Below are positions 12,001 through 24,309 of a stretch of 64,000 nucleotides of DNA, piece after piece. Each line of letters begins with the position of its first letter. Position 1 is the first letter of the stretch. The stretch is taken from contig JAGTJL010000006.1 of NCBI GenBank assembly GCA_020746875.1, positions 1,178,001-1,242,000 of the forward strand, read 5' to 3'. The notes beneath the pieces are model-generated. The model did no database searches and had not been told where the DNA came from. It was given only the letters and a program-made list of their open reading frames with translations. The DNA is from Rhexocercosporidium sp. MPI-PUGE-AT-0058 (Eukaryota; Ascomycota; Leotiomycetes; Helotiales). The position numbers and the translations under genes were made by a program.

Positions 12001-13930
12001 CTTTAACGCTATCGTCCGTAATAGATTTAATAAAGCTTTTAAGGATAAGAAGAGCTTTTGAATTTATTAAATAAATAATAGTTTTATTATCGAGTAAAGT
12101 ATTCTTTATAAGTAAATAGCGATTTATATTTATAATAGCGTATACCCTTGCAATAGCGAGAGTTTCGTTAAGAAATTCAAAGCTTATAAAATAAGCCTGA
12201 ACGTTTTTAAAGTATTTTGCTTTTATTAAAGCAATTAGCTTTAGAACTATAGGAATTATTAATATTTAAATAAAAAAGGAATTACCGGAAGGTAATCCGG
12301 TAATTAATTGCGCTATTAATAATATATTCTCGCTGAGTTTAGCAATTTCTCGGCGGAAGTTAAGGAAGTCGCTTTTTAATCGAAGTCGAATCTCTTTAAT
12401 TTCCTTTATTAATAATAAGTTTCTGAGGTTATTTGCCGTCGAGCCGTCGTAGTAATACCGAAGTCTGTAATAATTAATAGTTTTATAACGGTAAAAGTAA
12501 TACTTACACGGGCAGGTATTTACTCGCGTGTTTAGCGACTAGTTTTATTAAACCGACGGGGTTATAAAAGCATTTAATTTTTTTTTAAGAGTAATATATA
12601 AGCTTATTATCTTTTATTATTTAAAAGCTATAAGTAATTCCTTATTAAAAGTAAATAATTAATTAACGTAATTAAGTAAAGAGTATTAGTTTATTACTTT
12701 AAAAGCATTATTTCTTAATAATTTAAAGTGCCGTTCGCGCGCTTATTTTAGTGCGAGCTTCTCTTACACCGCCTTAATAAAGTCAAGTATTACTAGCGGT
12801 CTTTTAACGTCTGATAAGTCGTATAAGAGAATATCTTAATAAGCTGCTTTTTATTTTTAAAGCTATTCCTTAAGATTAACTTACTTTATCTTAATAATAG
12901 CGAGCTTTTTTTTATAAGTAGATTATATTAACGTGCGAGCATTTGTTTCTAAAAAAGCGTAATTTCTTTTAAGGATTTAAAAAAGTAATTAAAAAGTCTA
13001 TAACTTTAATTAAGAGTTTCTGTTTATTATCTCGGTTAACTGCTCTTTTTTTATACGAGCTTACTCGTTCTCGTATTCCTTAACTATTCCTTAATAAATA
13101 AAAAGATTAATTATTTCTTAAATTTATTTATAAGTTATCTTATAAGCTCGAGCTTTTTCTGTTTATTATACGAGCTTCCTTATATATTCTCTTATAAGAA
13201 TAGTATATATTAAAGTCATATTCTTAATTATAGCTTTTGCCGGTGATAATATACTCGGCTTAAGGCCTTTTTTTATAAAGTTACGAGTATCTTTATCTTA
13301 TTTCGCCTAAGCTTAGAAGTTATATTTAATAGCTTTTTTATTTTATTATATTTTTAAATCGTTTAGTAATAAAGGTTTTAATTCGGTATCGAGAAGGTTA
13401 AGAGTAATTAATAACGTAAAGTTTATTAAATTTTATATCTTATGAAAAATACAAAAGGATTTAAACGCTTAATATTAAGGAGTTTAAATGCGCTTATCGT
13501 AATTAAGAGGAGTTCGATTGTTTAAAAAAAAAGCTGAAATTAAGTCTGTTATAGCGAAGGAGTTGCTCTCGTGAGCTTCGAGTATTTGATGGAAAAAGGA
13601 CTGGAGAGTCTAATTATTTAGCTTTTATATTTGTTTAGAATAGAATAAAAGAGTTAATAGAAAACAGCGATATGAATTATACTTTGTGATAAGGTGGAAA
13701 ACTTTATAACGTATAATAAATACTCTTTACTTATAAACTTACCTTATAGGCTTTATTTAAATTAATAATGTATAAAAGGAAGAATATTAACTTAATAGCT
13801 TTATTAATAGGGCTTATAATTATAGTATAAAAGTAAATTAAAGTATTATAAGTAATTATAATAAAATTAAAGTAATTTCTTATTTTTTTAAAAGCTCTAA
13901 GAATTAAAAGAAAACAGTTATTCTTTTGAA
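9081..13930 (-). mobile_element. Ty1/copia LTR retrotransposon relic, heavily RIP-decayed
   Basis: The strand and family are set by a minus-strand relic at about 11,870-12,010 reading GTRVFKSAL and then NVAIVKGFNINII. This is the conserved stretch between protease and integrase of copia polyproteins, and the same stretch recurs in a different copia copy at 21,190-21,375. Sequence to the left should be integrase, RT and RNase H; sequence to the right should be gag. All are shattered by TAA/TAG and TA-rich words. No paired LTRs were found and the ends are approximate. A GC-richer patch at 13,530-13,720 may be LTR or leader sequence. Confidence 0.55.
11870..12010 (-). pseudogene. Copia protease/pre-integrase segment relic
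   Basis: Minus-strand translation of this piece shows GTRVFKSAL, GLNGPN and NVAIVKGFNINII in order. The same order (GTRVIKGVL, GPN, DVVIIENFYINII) appears in the copia relic at 21,190-21,375, so the two are homologous but from diverged families. In intact copia elements this region follows the protease active site and precedes integrase. Stops interrupt it on both sides. Coordinates are approximate. Confidence 0.6.
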
Positions 13931-14029
13931 AGCGGTCTACAGTAGCAGAACTTAATTAGGTCACGTGTAGTGCCAAGAGAGCAGCTGCCCGTGCCTATAC
14001 GACAAGTATACTATGGCTTAGGCGAAAGA

Positions 14030-14972
14030 TAAGCGTAACTATAAGAAATGCCTTATAATTATAATTTTTAAAAAATATAAAAAAAAGAGTTTTAAGAGCT
14101 TATGAAATTAAAAAAATACTTAAAAAGAGATTTTTAAAACTTACTTATATAACTATAATATATATATAAATCGAGTACGCGTCGCAGCGGCAAATATAAA
14201 AGGCGACTTATTAACTTATTAAGGTAATATAAAGTAAATTATAATTAGACTTAAGGGTATTCCGTTAATATAAAACCTATTTATTAACTTCTTAAAAGGG
14301 CTTTATGTTTTTAAAAAAACTCGAAGTGCTAAGGTTATTAAAAACATTAAGCGGTTCCGTTAATAACCGAGCGAGTTTATTTAAGCGATATGTCGACGGT
14401 TTATTATACTTATTAAGGACCGTAATACTCGGATGTTTAATAATAATATTATTATTAACTTTTATAAAGTAATTATATATATATTAACGGCGTAATAAAT
14501 TGACTTTTACGCTTTTATAAACTTTTTTAATATTTATTAATAATAAAAAAAACTAGTTAATAATATTAAGTCTTTTATTAAAAGAACTTAAAGAGTATTT
14601 TTTAATATATTAAAGGCTAAATATAACGGAGGCAGAGGCGGATAAAGTAATAATAATTTTAAAAATGGCGGATTTCGTAAAAAAAGCCGTAAAGAATATT
14701 TTAGAAATAGTAATAAAAAGCGTGTATTTAACGGCGCTTTTTTAACTTTCGGTTCTCGACTTTTTAACGAAGGTAAGAATAATAAAAAGAAGAATTATAT
14801 TAAAAGTATTATATTTTGTCGCTTTTATAAGTAAAAGAGTTATTAATTTAAGAACCGTAATTATTTTAAGTTTATATAATAGGCGTAAAATAATTTTTAA
14901 AAGCTAAAAGTAAAAAAACGTTTTAAAATAATAAAAAAAACCCTTTTAATAAAAAGGAAGGTATATATTATT
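14030..14972 (+). mobile_element. 5' (gag) part of a split plus-strand gypsy element
   Basis: Decayed plus-strand coding sequence ends in a recognisable gag zinc-knuckle relic at about 14,817-14,880, where CRFYK is followed by the K-x-Y and FKN positions of a CCHC box with cysteine and histidine codons turned into tyrosine codons. The sequence stops abruptly at 14,972, where the LTR of another element begins. The matching pol half resumes at 23,325 on the same strand. Left boundary is approximate; no LTR was identified there. Confidence 0.55.
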
Positions 14973-15161
14973 TGTCGTACAGAAGTGGAGCAGGCTTTTA
15001 GTGGTTTAAGAGCTCTATAATTAACGTAAAGAATAAGAGTTTAAAAAATGTATTAAAGTAAGCGTTACCTTCTATAAGAGAGGATTATAACCCGAGTATA
15101 TATATACGTAAGTGCTTATAAGAGTATATATATGACTAATAGACTGCGCTAAGGCGCGACA
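14973..15161. repeat. Left LTR of the nested element
   Basis: A 189-bp repeat with TGTCG...CGACA ends, aligned without gaps to the copy at 23,136-23,324. By eye about 30 positions differ and every difference is a transition (C/T or G/A). That is what independent RIP of two originally identical LTRs produces. The GC-rich end (GCGCGACA) and the internal GTAAGCGTTACC palindromic word are retained. Confidence 0.9.
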
Positions 15162-18100
15162 CACCCTTATAATAAGGCTTCGTTATATAAATAAGCTTTG
15201 TTATTTAAAAGCGCATAAGTAATTAAGAGATATAATATAAGCTCCCCGAGTATATATATTAATTCTTAATAAAAGTATAACGCCGAATAGCAAATTAATA
15301 CTTTTAAGATATTATAATAAATAAAAATATTAATACGCGCTTTAAAGATATAATATATAAGGACTTTATATATTAATATAAATAATTTACTAAGTAATTA
15401 ATATTAATAATAAATAAGAATATAAACACGTATTTAAATTATATATAATTAAATAAATAAGATTTAAAAATATAATTAAGTTATAGTAATTAAGTAAATA
15501 AGATCTTAATTATTATATTTAACGCGTGCAAATCGTAGGTTTTAAAAGTAAGGCTAAAGTAAGGTTCGGTTTATAACTAAGATCTCGTGCCGTTCCGTTT
15601 AATTATTAAGTTATTAAATTATAATTAGTGAATTTAATCCTTTTAAAATAATTATTATATATAATAAGAAGCTGCAACGGTATGTGCCAGCCTCTTATTA
15701 GCTTATATAATGCGCCGCCTTCCGAGTTAATAAGTTTATTATTAATTTAAGCGTCTCGTTCTATAATAGCGCGATTATAATTACCTTTAAGGATATATAT
15801 ATATTAACTTTTATATTATTATAATTAACCTTCGCTTAATATTAACGCACTTTATACTCGCGTGCTTACTTACTTACTTATTTCTTTTTTTTATCTTTTA
15901 ATCTTTTACTTCTTTTAGCAAATTCTCTTTAATTACTAGCTATACCTTTTAAAGCTTTTAAAGCAGCGACTGCGCGTATTAATAATTAAATCGCAGCTTA
16001 TTAAATAAGTTCTTCTTTAATTTAATTTCTTAACTTCATTTTTAAGTAACTTTAATACCGTTAAATTAATCGCTAATAATTATATTATAAGATTTTAAAA
16101 ATAAGTTTAATAATTAAGAAGTATTTAATAATAAACTTATTAATAAGCTTCTTAATAATCCTTCTCTTATTTATTTAATTATTAAAATAAATCCTAAAGA
16201 TAATTAATAATATTTTTCTTCACGCGAAAATAAAATTACGCTTATTAATAATTTTAATAATAAATTAATTCTCCCACGATCTTCTCGTGCTAAGCTAAGC
16301 TCGCTATTTAAAAAGACTCTTACGTATTCTTTTAATACTTTATTATTATTAATTATATTAAGCAAAAGCGTTATTATATTAAATAAAAATAACTTTTAAT
16401 ATACTTCTTTTACTTCGCGCGTTTCGCGTCTTAATTCGACTTCCTCTCTTACCTCTTTTTCTGCTTTTGAGACTCGCATTCGTTTTTTATTAATTTTAAA
16501 AAAGCGTAAATCGTCTCGTATTCTATTTAAGCCTCGCTTTTTTATTAAGCGCGCTCGAGGTATATATATACTATTTTAAAGCTTGCTTTTTATTAATAAT
16601 TCATTTCATTTATACTAATTAAAAACTTAGAAAAGAATTTGCGGATCTTTATTTATTATATATTCGCGTTATTATTTATAATTATAATAATTATAAATAC
16701 TGCTTCACTAATACTCTTACTACTAGAAGTTAATATTATAATTATACCTCCGGTTATAAGTACAATTCTGCTACGGGAAATATATTTAAGTATAATAGAA
16801 GATTAATTGCAGCTATAAACTCTAATAATAAAAAAATATAATAATCGTATTATAATTAATTAAGTATTTTATTAACTAATTCACAAAGTATTAAAAAGTA
16901 TAAAATTACTTTAAAAGCCTTAATAAAAGACTTAACGAATAATAATAAATTTAATAAGAATATAAAATTAAATCTTCCGATACGCTTTTAAAAGCTAAGT
17001 TTAAAGCGTAATAAAAAAGATAATTTTAATAATAATATTAATACTAATACGGGATTTTTAATAGAATTTAGTAATCTTATATAAAGTTTAAAAAAGTTCG
17101 CAAAAGTCTTGAAGATAATAATTACTCGCTAATTTAAGCTTAAGTGGATTTTTGCGCTTTTAATGAATTATTTATGAGCTTAAACTGAATTTAAACGGAC
17201 TTTACTTAAGCTTAAGCCGGATTTAAATAGTCTCTGCCTGGGCTTAAGCTGGATTTAAGTAGATTTTACTTAAGATCGGACTAGATTTCGCGTTTATATT
17301 TAGCGTTTTTAAAGCGCGAATACTTAAAATATTAAATTAAAAAAGTTTTATAAATAAAAGATTATATAAAAATATTTTTAATATACTTTTAATAAATATA
17401 TTTAAAGCTTTTTAATTTAAGATCGGTAATTATTAAAGTTTAAAAGTACTTTAAAAAGCTCGAATTTCTAACGAGACAGATTTTTTATAAACTTATTAAT
17501 AAGTATATTAATAATTAAAAAATATATTACTTTAAATAATTTATAAATATATTCTTATTTAAGCTATATATTTTAAATATTTATATAATAAAGCTTAGTA
17601 ATAATCCTTTTAATATTATTTATAATTAATTTAATCGTTTATTAATTATTACAAAAGATTTCCTAAGTCTTATTAATATTAAAAGTTAAATTATAAAAGA
17701 ATCGTTAAAAAGCTATAGCTTTTTTTTAATATATTTTAATATTAGTAATTCCGCTTTAGTAATCGACGTAATAATTATAAATTACTTTAATGCTTTTTAA
17801 ATTACTAGCTTGCTAAATAATAAGATTATATAACTTTAAAATGACTTCCGAGTTTCGACGTTATTCGCGAAAAATATATTTAAAATAATATAAAGCGCTT
17901 TCTCTTAATTACTTTTATATATAATGCTTAAAAAGCGCGTATTAAATAAGTAGCGAATAAGCTAATATATAATTATGAAATATTTTAAATTAAGATTTAT
18001 CGCAAATTATAAAAACTAAGCGATCGTAAAAGCTACGTCTAATCTTATAGCAATCGCTGTATATAATACCGACTTAATTCTTTTTTAATAAGCTTTAATA

Positions 18101-18480
18101 TATTTCTTTAAAACTTGTCCTTTATATTTAATAAAATCGATTTAAAGAAGCGGTATCGTAAAACACCTTTTATTAACTTATTCAAACTTTCGAGTAATCT
18201 TCTTAATATATTAATTATAAATTAAAGAAATAATCTTACGCTATTTATCGCGCATTATCTTAATCTTTAAGAATTATTTAATATCTTTAAGATTATATAT
18301 ATTATATACTTAATTTAGTCGCTTAATGAAATCTTATCTAAACTTTAAATCGTCTTAGTAATAAAGCACTTAAATGTTATTTATATAAAAAAAAATAAGG
18401 ATTTTATAAATAAAGTCTATAAATATATACGGCTCCTTTAAGTATAAAATTAATCCTAAATTTATTAACGTTTTATTAAT
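15162..18480. other. Unassigned AT-rich interior of the nested element
   Basis: No open frame of useful length is present and I recognise no transposon domain. The piece near 15,660-15,900 (CTTACTTACTTACTT, then a TTTTATC-rich run) resembles a promoter/leader followed by a decayed plus-strand coding region up to about 18,200, so a separate nested element is possible. Four degenerate copies of a short repeat lie at 17,136-17,275. The piece from about 18,490 rightward resembles the left end of the copia relic at 9,081 (both carry a GCGCGATTAACTT word), which suggests that copia sequence begins there. Confidence 0.35.
17136..17275. repeat. Four degenerate copies of a ~32-40 bp repeat
   Basis: A core like GCTTAAGCTGGATTTAAGTA followed by a pyrimidine-rich TTTACTTAAG recurs four times (near 17,136, 17,177, 17,207 and 17,240), spaced by about 30-40 bases. 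The copies differ mainly by transitions. The core GCTTAAGC is itself palindromic. Role unknown; it could be an internal tandem array of a transposon leader or LTR. Confidence 0.5.
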
Positions 18481-21400
18481 ATATTTATATTATAAGTACG
18501 GAAAGTCACGCATCTCGTAAAGAGCGCGATTAACTTATAATATATGTTTAAGCTTATTAAAACTTAAAAGGAATTTATAATATATAATTTCGCCGTTTAT
18601 ATTCCGAAAAGCGTTAATAAACGCATTAATTACGTTAAAGCACTTGACTTCTAAATTAAAATAAGCTGCGAGCGCTATAGCGATTTAAAAGGATTTAATT
18701 AAGAGCGTGCTAGCGTATATAAAGACAATTATTAATTTACTTTAAAGATTACTTCGTATAATAATTCGGGATTTATATCTTGAAATATATCTCTTTAAAT
18801 CGGGCTTATACTTAAAAACTTATATAAGCAGGATAAGTATTAATATAATATTTAAATTAAATAATTCTAAAGTTTAATAACTTTATCTATTTATTATCCT
18901 TATTTTTAAACTCGCATTTTCTTTAAATTACTTTTTTATTAAATAATTCTTAAGATTACTTTATTATTTTAATTTAAGTAAAAGATTTTAAATTTTAATT
19001 TTTAAAAATAAAATCTTCTTTTTTAGTAATTAGCGGCTCGTTTATATTATTACTATAATTATATAATATATAATTTTTGTTAAATCTCGAAGATCATCTT
19101 ATTCTTTTAATAATATATATTAATTAAATATAAGCCTTTAAAGTATTTAATCGACTTCGGACCGAAGATCATTATATTAATCGAGGATTTAATTACCCCC
19201 GAGATTAAACTCATTCCTAAGCTTAAAGTTACTTTTATTAAAACGTATTTATTTAAGGAAAATTATAAATATTATAAATACTTTATTACTTTAATCCTTT
19301 TATAATCTTCTTCTTTTCTTTTTACTTTTAATTAGCTTTTTTACTTTTATTAAGCTTTTAATAAATATACTTAATTTTAATTAAACTTCTTCTATTATAA
19401 TTTAAAAGCGTATTATTTTCGTTTATCCCGCTTCCGTCGTCCGAGCACTTTATACTTTAATCTAAAGATATAATATTAAAATTATTATTAAAGACTCTTC
19501 TTATAATTAAAGTCTTAATAATATTTAAATCTTAATACGTAATAATCGAGATAAATCCCGCGCTTGATTTTATAATACGTTTAAATCTCGATTAGTAAAT
19601 TATATACTCTTACGCGAGTTAAATACTTCTAAGTCTTATTTTATACTTAAAGTAAACTCTTAGTCTAACGCACTCTCTTTTAATTCCTTATTCTATTTAA
19701 GAGAGCCCTTTAGAGTAAGAATATATTCCGGAATTAAAAGTTTATTTATTATACTCGGGCTATTAATATACTTTTTTACCCTTAAGTTTTAACTCTCGGA
19801 GCTTTTAATTAATCTTTAAATTCGTTTAATATATAATTAAAATAAGTCTTCGCTTAAAAGATTCGTATTATTTTCCCTGATAATTATATTTTCAGTAATA
19901 TTCTTAATAATTTTAGCTCAATTTATAATAAACTTATCCTCCTCGATGAGATCGTAAATAAACTTAACTTCTTAAATCGTAATCTTTACTTCTTCACTTA
20001 AAATAATATAAAAGCTATTTTCGTTAAAACGTATATTATACGTGATAATTATTCTGTCGAGACGTGATACTCAAATCTTATAAATATTAAAAGCGTAAAA
20101 ACTTATAAAATATTTAATATACGCACGCGCAATTATTTTAAACGCTCTCTTATCTTATCCTTTAACTCTTTTTATTATTAATAAGTATACTTTATAATTA
20201 TATATATAAATCTTATTTTAATTTAATTTAAAATCTATAATAAGTCTTGTAATAAGCGCTAAATCATACTATCGAAAATAATTCCGAAATCACTTATTAT
20301 TAACTTTAATAAATAATAACCAGTTATTTACTCGCCTTAAGCTTCTATTATATAAATAAATCCTTACGAGTGTACATTTAATACTTAAATTTATAAAAAG
20401 ATTGACTAACAGTCTTATTTTAATGCCTCTATTAATTACTTCTTAACTAACTCTTTCGGCTCCGCTATTTAACTTATAAATTGCCGTTAATAAGAGCTCG
20501 AGGTCAATTCCGAGCTCATTAACCTATCTCTCATATTTCGTAAATCCTCGAATTATAATAATTACTTTCTCTTAATTATATTTAAATTTATATATTAAAA
20601 GTTTAAATTGCTTTCGAACTCAAGCTTTAAAGCTCTTAATATATTAAAACACTTTATTATACTCTTTTATTTATAATATATAACTAACAAATAATCCGTT
20701 ATACTCGCATTTAAGTATAAAAAGCTAAAAGTAATTACTTTAATATTTTAAATAATTAAATAAATCCTAAGTGACTTTCTAAAATAATTTAAAAGATTTC
20801 CTTTTTAATAAACGTTTAAAAATTACTTAAATAATATAAGTTAAAATATATTACTTATACTTAATCTTCTTTATTACTTTAGTAATCTTAATATTTCTCG
20901 CCGTATTTATTAATTTCCTTAAAGTATTTAAGCCTAAATAGCTTACTCGCAAATATTAAATACGCTTTAAGTCTATTTTAAAGTGCTTATAATCTCTAAA
21001 TAATTTATATAATTTATTTATTTTTTTAAAAAGCGTTAAAAATATTATAATTCTTACGGCGCTTAAGAGTATATCACGAGTACTCGGAGAATAAATTAAA
21101 CGTAACTTATATTCAAAGAAAACAAGGTTTTATTTACGCTTTAATTATCGTATTATATAATATTCTTTAATTAATAAGCCTTCCTCGTTCTATCTTAAAA
21201 TGTAATCTATATTATAAAACCAAAAACTAGTCTTATAAAAACGAGTTTTAAAGATAATATTAATATAAAAGTTTTCTATAATTACGACGTCGTAAAGCGT
21301 AAGATTAAATAATTTACTATTCGGACCTTTAAGCACTCCTTTTATAACTCGAGTTCCGCGCTTAATAATAAGCAATTAAGAGCTCTTATATTTAACTAAA

Positions 21401-21900
21401 TCCTTAAGAGTGGATTTTATAAAAGATCCTTTTAATAATATTAAATAATCGTTAATTAAATTAATCGCTTTATAATTATCTAATAAAATAAAATCTAATA
21501 AAAGATAAAATAAATTCTAAAAGGAATATATACCCGCAATTAAATACTCGGCTAAATTAAGCAAGAGCACCGAGTGCGCGTAAGTCCCGCTTATTCCTCC
21601 TTTATTTAATAAGTTTCCGGGAAAGATAAACTTCCTTTTATTTAATTTATTAAATCCTTACTTATTTAATTTTATTAAGAAATCTTTTATTAATTAAAAG
21701 AAAAGCTTATCTAAACTCATTTGCCCGCGAAGAGCTTTCTATTATAACGTAATAAACCGTTGCTGGATCTTATTATAATATTAATTATTTATTTTTAAAT
21801 TTAAACGAGTTATTTCATCTTAATATTTAATAAATACTTTTCTATAAACTATTATCTAAAAACAAGCATAATTCAAAAGAGATTAATAATAAGTTTTGTC
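18481..21900 (-). mobile_element. Copia pol relic inside the nested element
   Basis: This stretch is the minus-strand copia body anchored by the 61-codon relic at 21,190-21,375. By order, integrase, RT and RNase H remnants should run leftward to about 18,490, where the sequence resembles the left end of the other copia relic. All frames are saturated with stops. Gag would lie right of 21,500. Boundaries inside the element are approximate. Confidence 0.5.
21190..21375 (-). pseudogene. Copia protease/pre-integrase segment relic
   Basis: A 61-codon open stretch on the minus strand reads RGTRVIKGVLKGPN, then LTLYDVVIIENFYINII, then FKTRFYKTSFWF. This is the typical block of Ty1/copia polyproteins in which the protease region passes into the integrase zinc-binding region. 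It is homologous to the relic at 11,870-12,010 in the other copia element. It fixes both family and strand of the nested element. Confidence 0.75.
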
Positions 21901-23135
21901 TTTTAAGTATAAATATACCTTCTTTATAAGTTTTCCTTTTATTTTAAATCGATTTAATCTTTAGTTATATAAATTAAAAGCTTCCGAGTCGGGTATTTTA
22001 TTATTATTAAAGCGTAAACCAAGAATAAAGAAGTAATTATACTCTAATTTACTACTTATAAGCTATTAATACTGGCGATCGACTTAATTAAAATAAAACA
22101 GCCGTACGAGCTATTCCAAAGAGTATTTAAGAAGTATCCCGAGCTCGTCGGCTTCTTTAATCTTAAAAAAGTACTTTTAAGCTTATAAGCTATTAAAGTT
22201 ATTAATTATAATTAGGAAAAAGTTAATATCAAGAGTGCCGAGCACTTCCGGCATATAATATAAGTTCCTTTTACGGATTAATTCTTAATATTATATAATC
22301 TAAACCTTTAAGTTTTAAACGTTCTTCGTATTTAAAGATTATAAGTAATTTTAGTAAGTTATTATTTAAATCGTTATATTCGTTTAATATAAAACTATCT
22401 TAAGCGTGCAAATTAATACTTAAATATTAACTCTTTTCTTAGCGACGAGTTATATAGCCGTTATATTAAAGAATTAGCAGCTTATAGTTTTCTTAATTTA
22501 TTTATAAAGCTTGAGGTATACCGTGGTTCGTAATTATTATATTACGTATTTTATAATATACGCTTTAGCTTCGGCCTCGGCTTCCTTTTAATAAAATTTT
22601 GCGGTTATCTTAACAAGCTCGTGCGGTCGAGTGAAAAGAAGAGTAATAAAAGCGTTAAAGCTTATAATTATTTAGTCCGAAGAAGACGCAATTACTGCGT
22701 GACGATCGAGCGCTTATTTCTAAAATTATTCGTTATATTCGTTCGTCTTTATTATATAATTTAATTTAACGAAATCATTCTTTTATTAAGCGATTTACTC
22801 AGCGGTCCGTGGATTTTTATTAATAATTTTAACTAATGTTTTTATATTAAAAGCATCTAAGTTAACGAAAAGCTAAAGTCCGAGTATTTAAGCGCTAAGA
22901 GTTAAATAATTTATTTATAACAAGAAGTCTTTAGACTTTAAGTATATAATATTTACGTTAAAACCGCTAAGACTATCGTACGATAACATCTCGATGATTA
23001 CGCTAAAAGAGATATTAAGATTTAAGCGTAAGGAAAGAAAACGAAAATCGTAAAGTTAAAATTAAATAAGCTTAATTAAAGCTCGAAATCTATATATATT
23101 AAAAGTAATTTATAAAAACAAATATAACTTTTAAC
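21900..23135. other. Unassigned right interior of the nested element
   Basis: Expected position of copia gag and leader on the minus strand, but I see no zinc-knuckle or other gag motif. From about 22,560 to 23,060 the sequence is a little richer in CG words and, read on the plus strand, gives longer stop-poor runs than its surroundings, without a family I recognise. A further small insertion cannot be excluded. Confidence 0.3.
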
Positions 23136-23324
23136 TGTCGTATAAAAGTAGAACAGGCTTTTAATAGTTTAAGAGCTTTACGATTAACGTAAAGAGCAAA
23201 GGTTTAAAAAATATATTAAAGTAAGCGTTACCCTTTATAAAAGAAGATTATAACCCGAGTATATATACACGTGAGTGCTTACGAGAACATACACATAACC
23301 AGTAGACTGCGCTAGGGCGCGACA
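23136..23324. repeat. Right LTR of the nested element
   Basis: Partner of the LTR at 14,973-15,161: same length (189 bp), same TGTCG start and CGACA end, gap-free alignment, differences all transitions. It is followed directly by TTATT, identical to the five bases before the left LTR. In the minus orientation proposed for this element it would be the 5' LTR. Confidence 0.9.
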
Positions 23325-24309
23325 TTATTATATACGTTAAAAAATAAAAGCTGTTTAGCATCGGAAAGAATGCAGGAAAAGGTAATATTAAGTCTTAAGC
23401 GTCGAAGGCTTAAGGGATGTTTTTAAACGCTTATACATTTCTATAAAACTAAAGTAACCCGAGATAAATGCGAATACGTTATTTAATAATTTAATAAATA
23501 ATAGCTTAAATTATAATTTTTTTAATAAATATAAAATTAAGTTATAAGGATTTCTCTTTTTATTTAAGTGTAACTAAGAGTTTATGACTTTTAATAAGTA
23601 TTAATTCTGAATAATTAACGCTTATAATTTATATATAATTATATAAGATAACCGTAAAATCTCGAGAACCTTTCGAGAAAGATTTTATAATTATAAAGAC
23701 TTAAAGTATAATATAATTCTCAGAATAAAATTCCTTAAATATAAGGGCGCCGAGTATTACGATTAAAAACTTAAGAAATAGGCTTACGCTTTAATTTAAG
23801 ACGAGATTTAAATCGTAATAATAAAAGAGTTTATTAATATTCTTAATATCGACTTTAAAATAATACTTTATATTATATTTATATTTTAATTTAATTATAA
23901 TTATTTAAAGAATTTAAAATTATATAAGTGTTTAGAGCAGTTGTGCGATGTTCGTCTTAATATTAGCGTCGTAAAACCGTCGTAAGTGTTAGCTATTTAG
24001 TTAAAGACTTCTAAACCGACGCTTTTCTTAAACTAGTTTATAAATATAGTAAATATATGTAATAATAATCCGTTAATTACTTTCTTTAAAAAACAAATTA
24101 AATTTAAATATATTATTAATATTAACGCATTACCTCCGTATAACCTCTTTTATAACCTTTTTAAACCACAATTCGCCGCGCTTCGGGAATATTTTATTAC
24201 CTCGTTATAAAAGGGATAAATTCGTTTATTAAAAAGTCCCGTAAGTATATTAATATTATTTAGATTAAAGAAAGATAAGGGGTTATGTTTATATATAAAT
24301 TATTAAGGA

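Larger units (their letters stand above)
14973..23324 (-). mobile_element. Nested LTR retrotransposon (copia-containing) with paired LTRs and TSD
   Basis: Two 189-bp direct repeats (14,973-15,161 and 23,136-23,324) start TGTCG and end CGACA. They are flanked outside by the same five bases, TTATT (14,968-14,972 and 23,325-23,329), a classical 5-bp target-site duplication. The interior carries a minus-strand copia relic at 21,190-21,375. A purine-rich stretch read on the minus strand just inside the left LTR (AAGGGTG) is compatible with a polypurine tract and minus orientation. The total of 8.35 kb is long for copia, so the unassigned interior (15,162-18,480 and part of 21,900-23,135) may include further insertions. 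It interrupts a plus-strand gypsy element between gag and pol. Confidence 0.85.
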
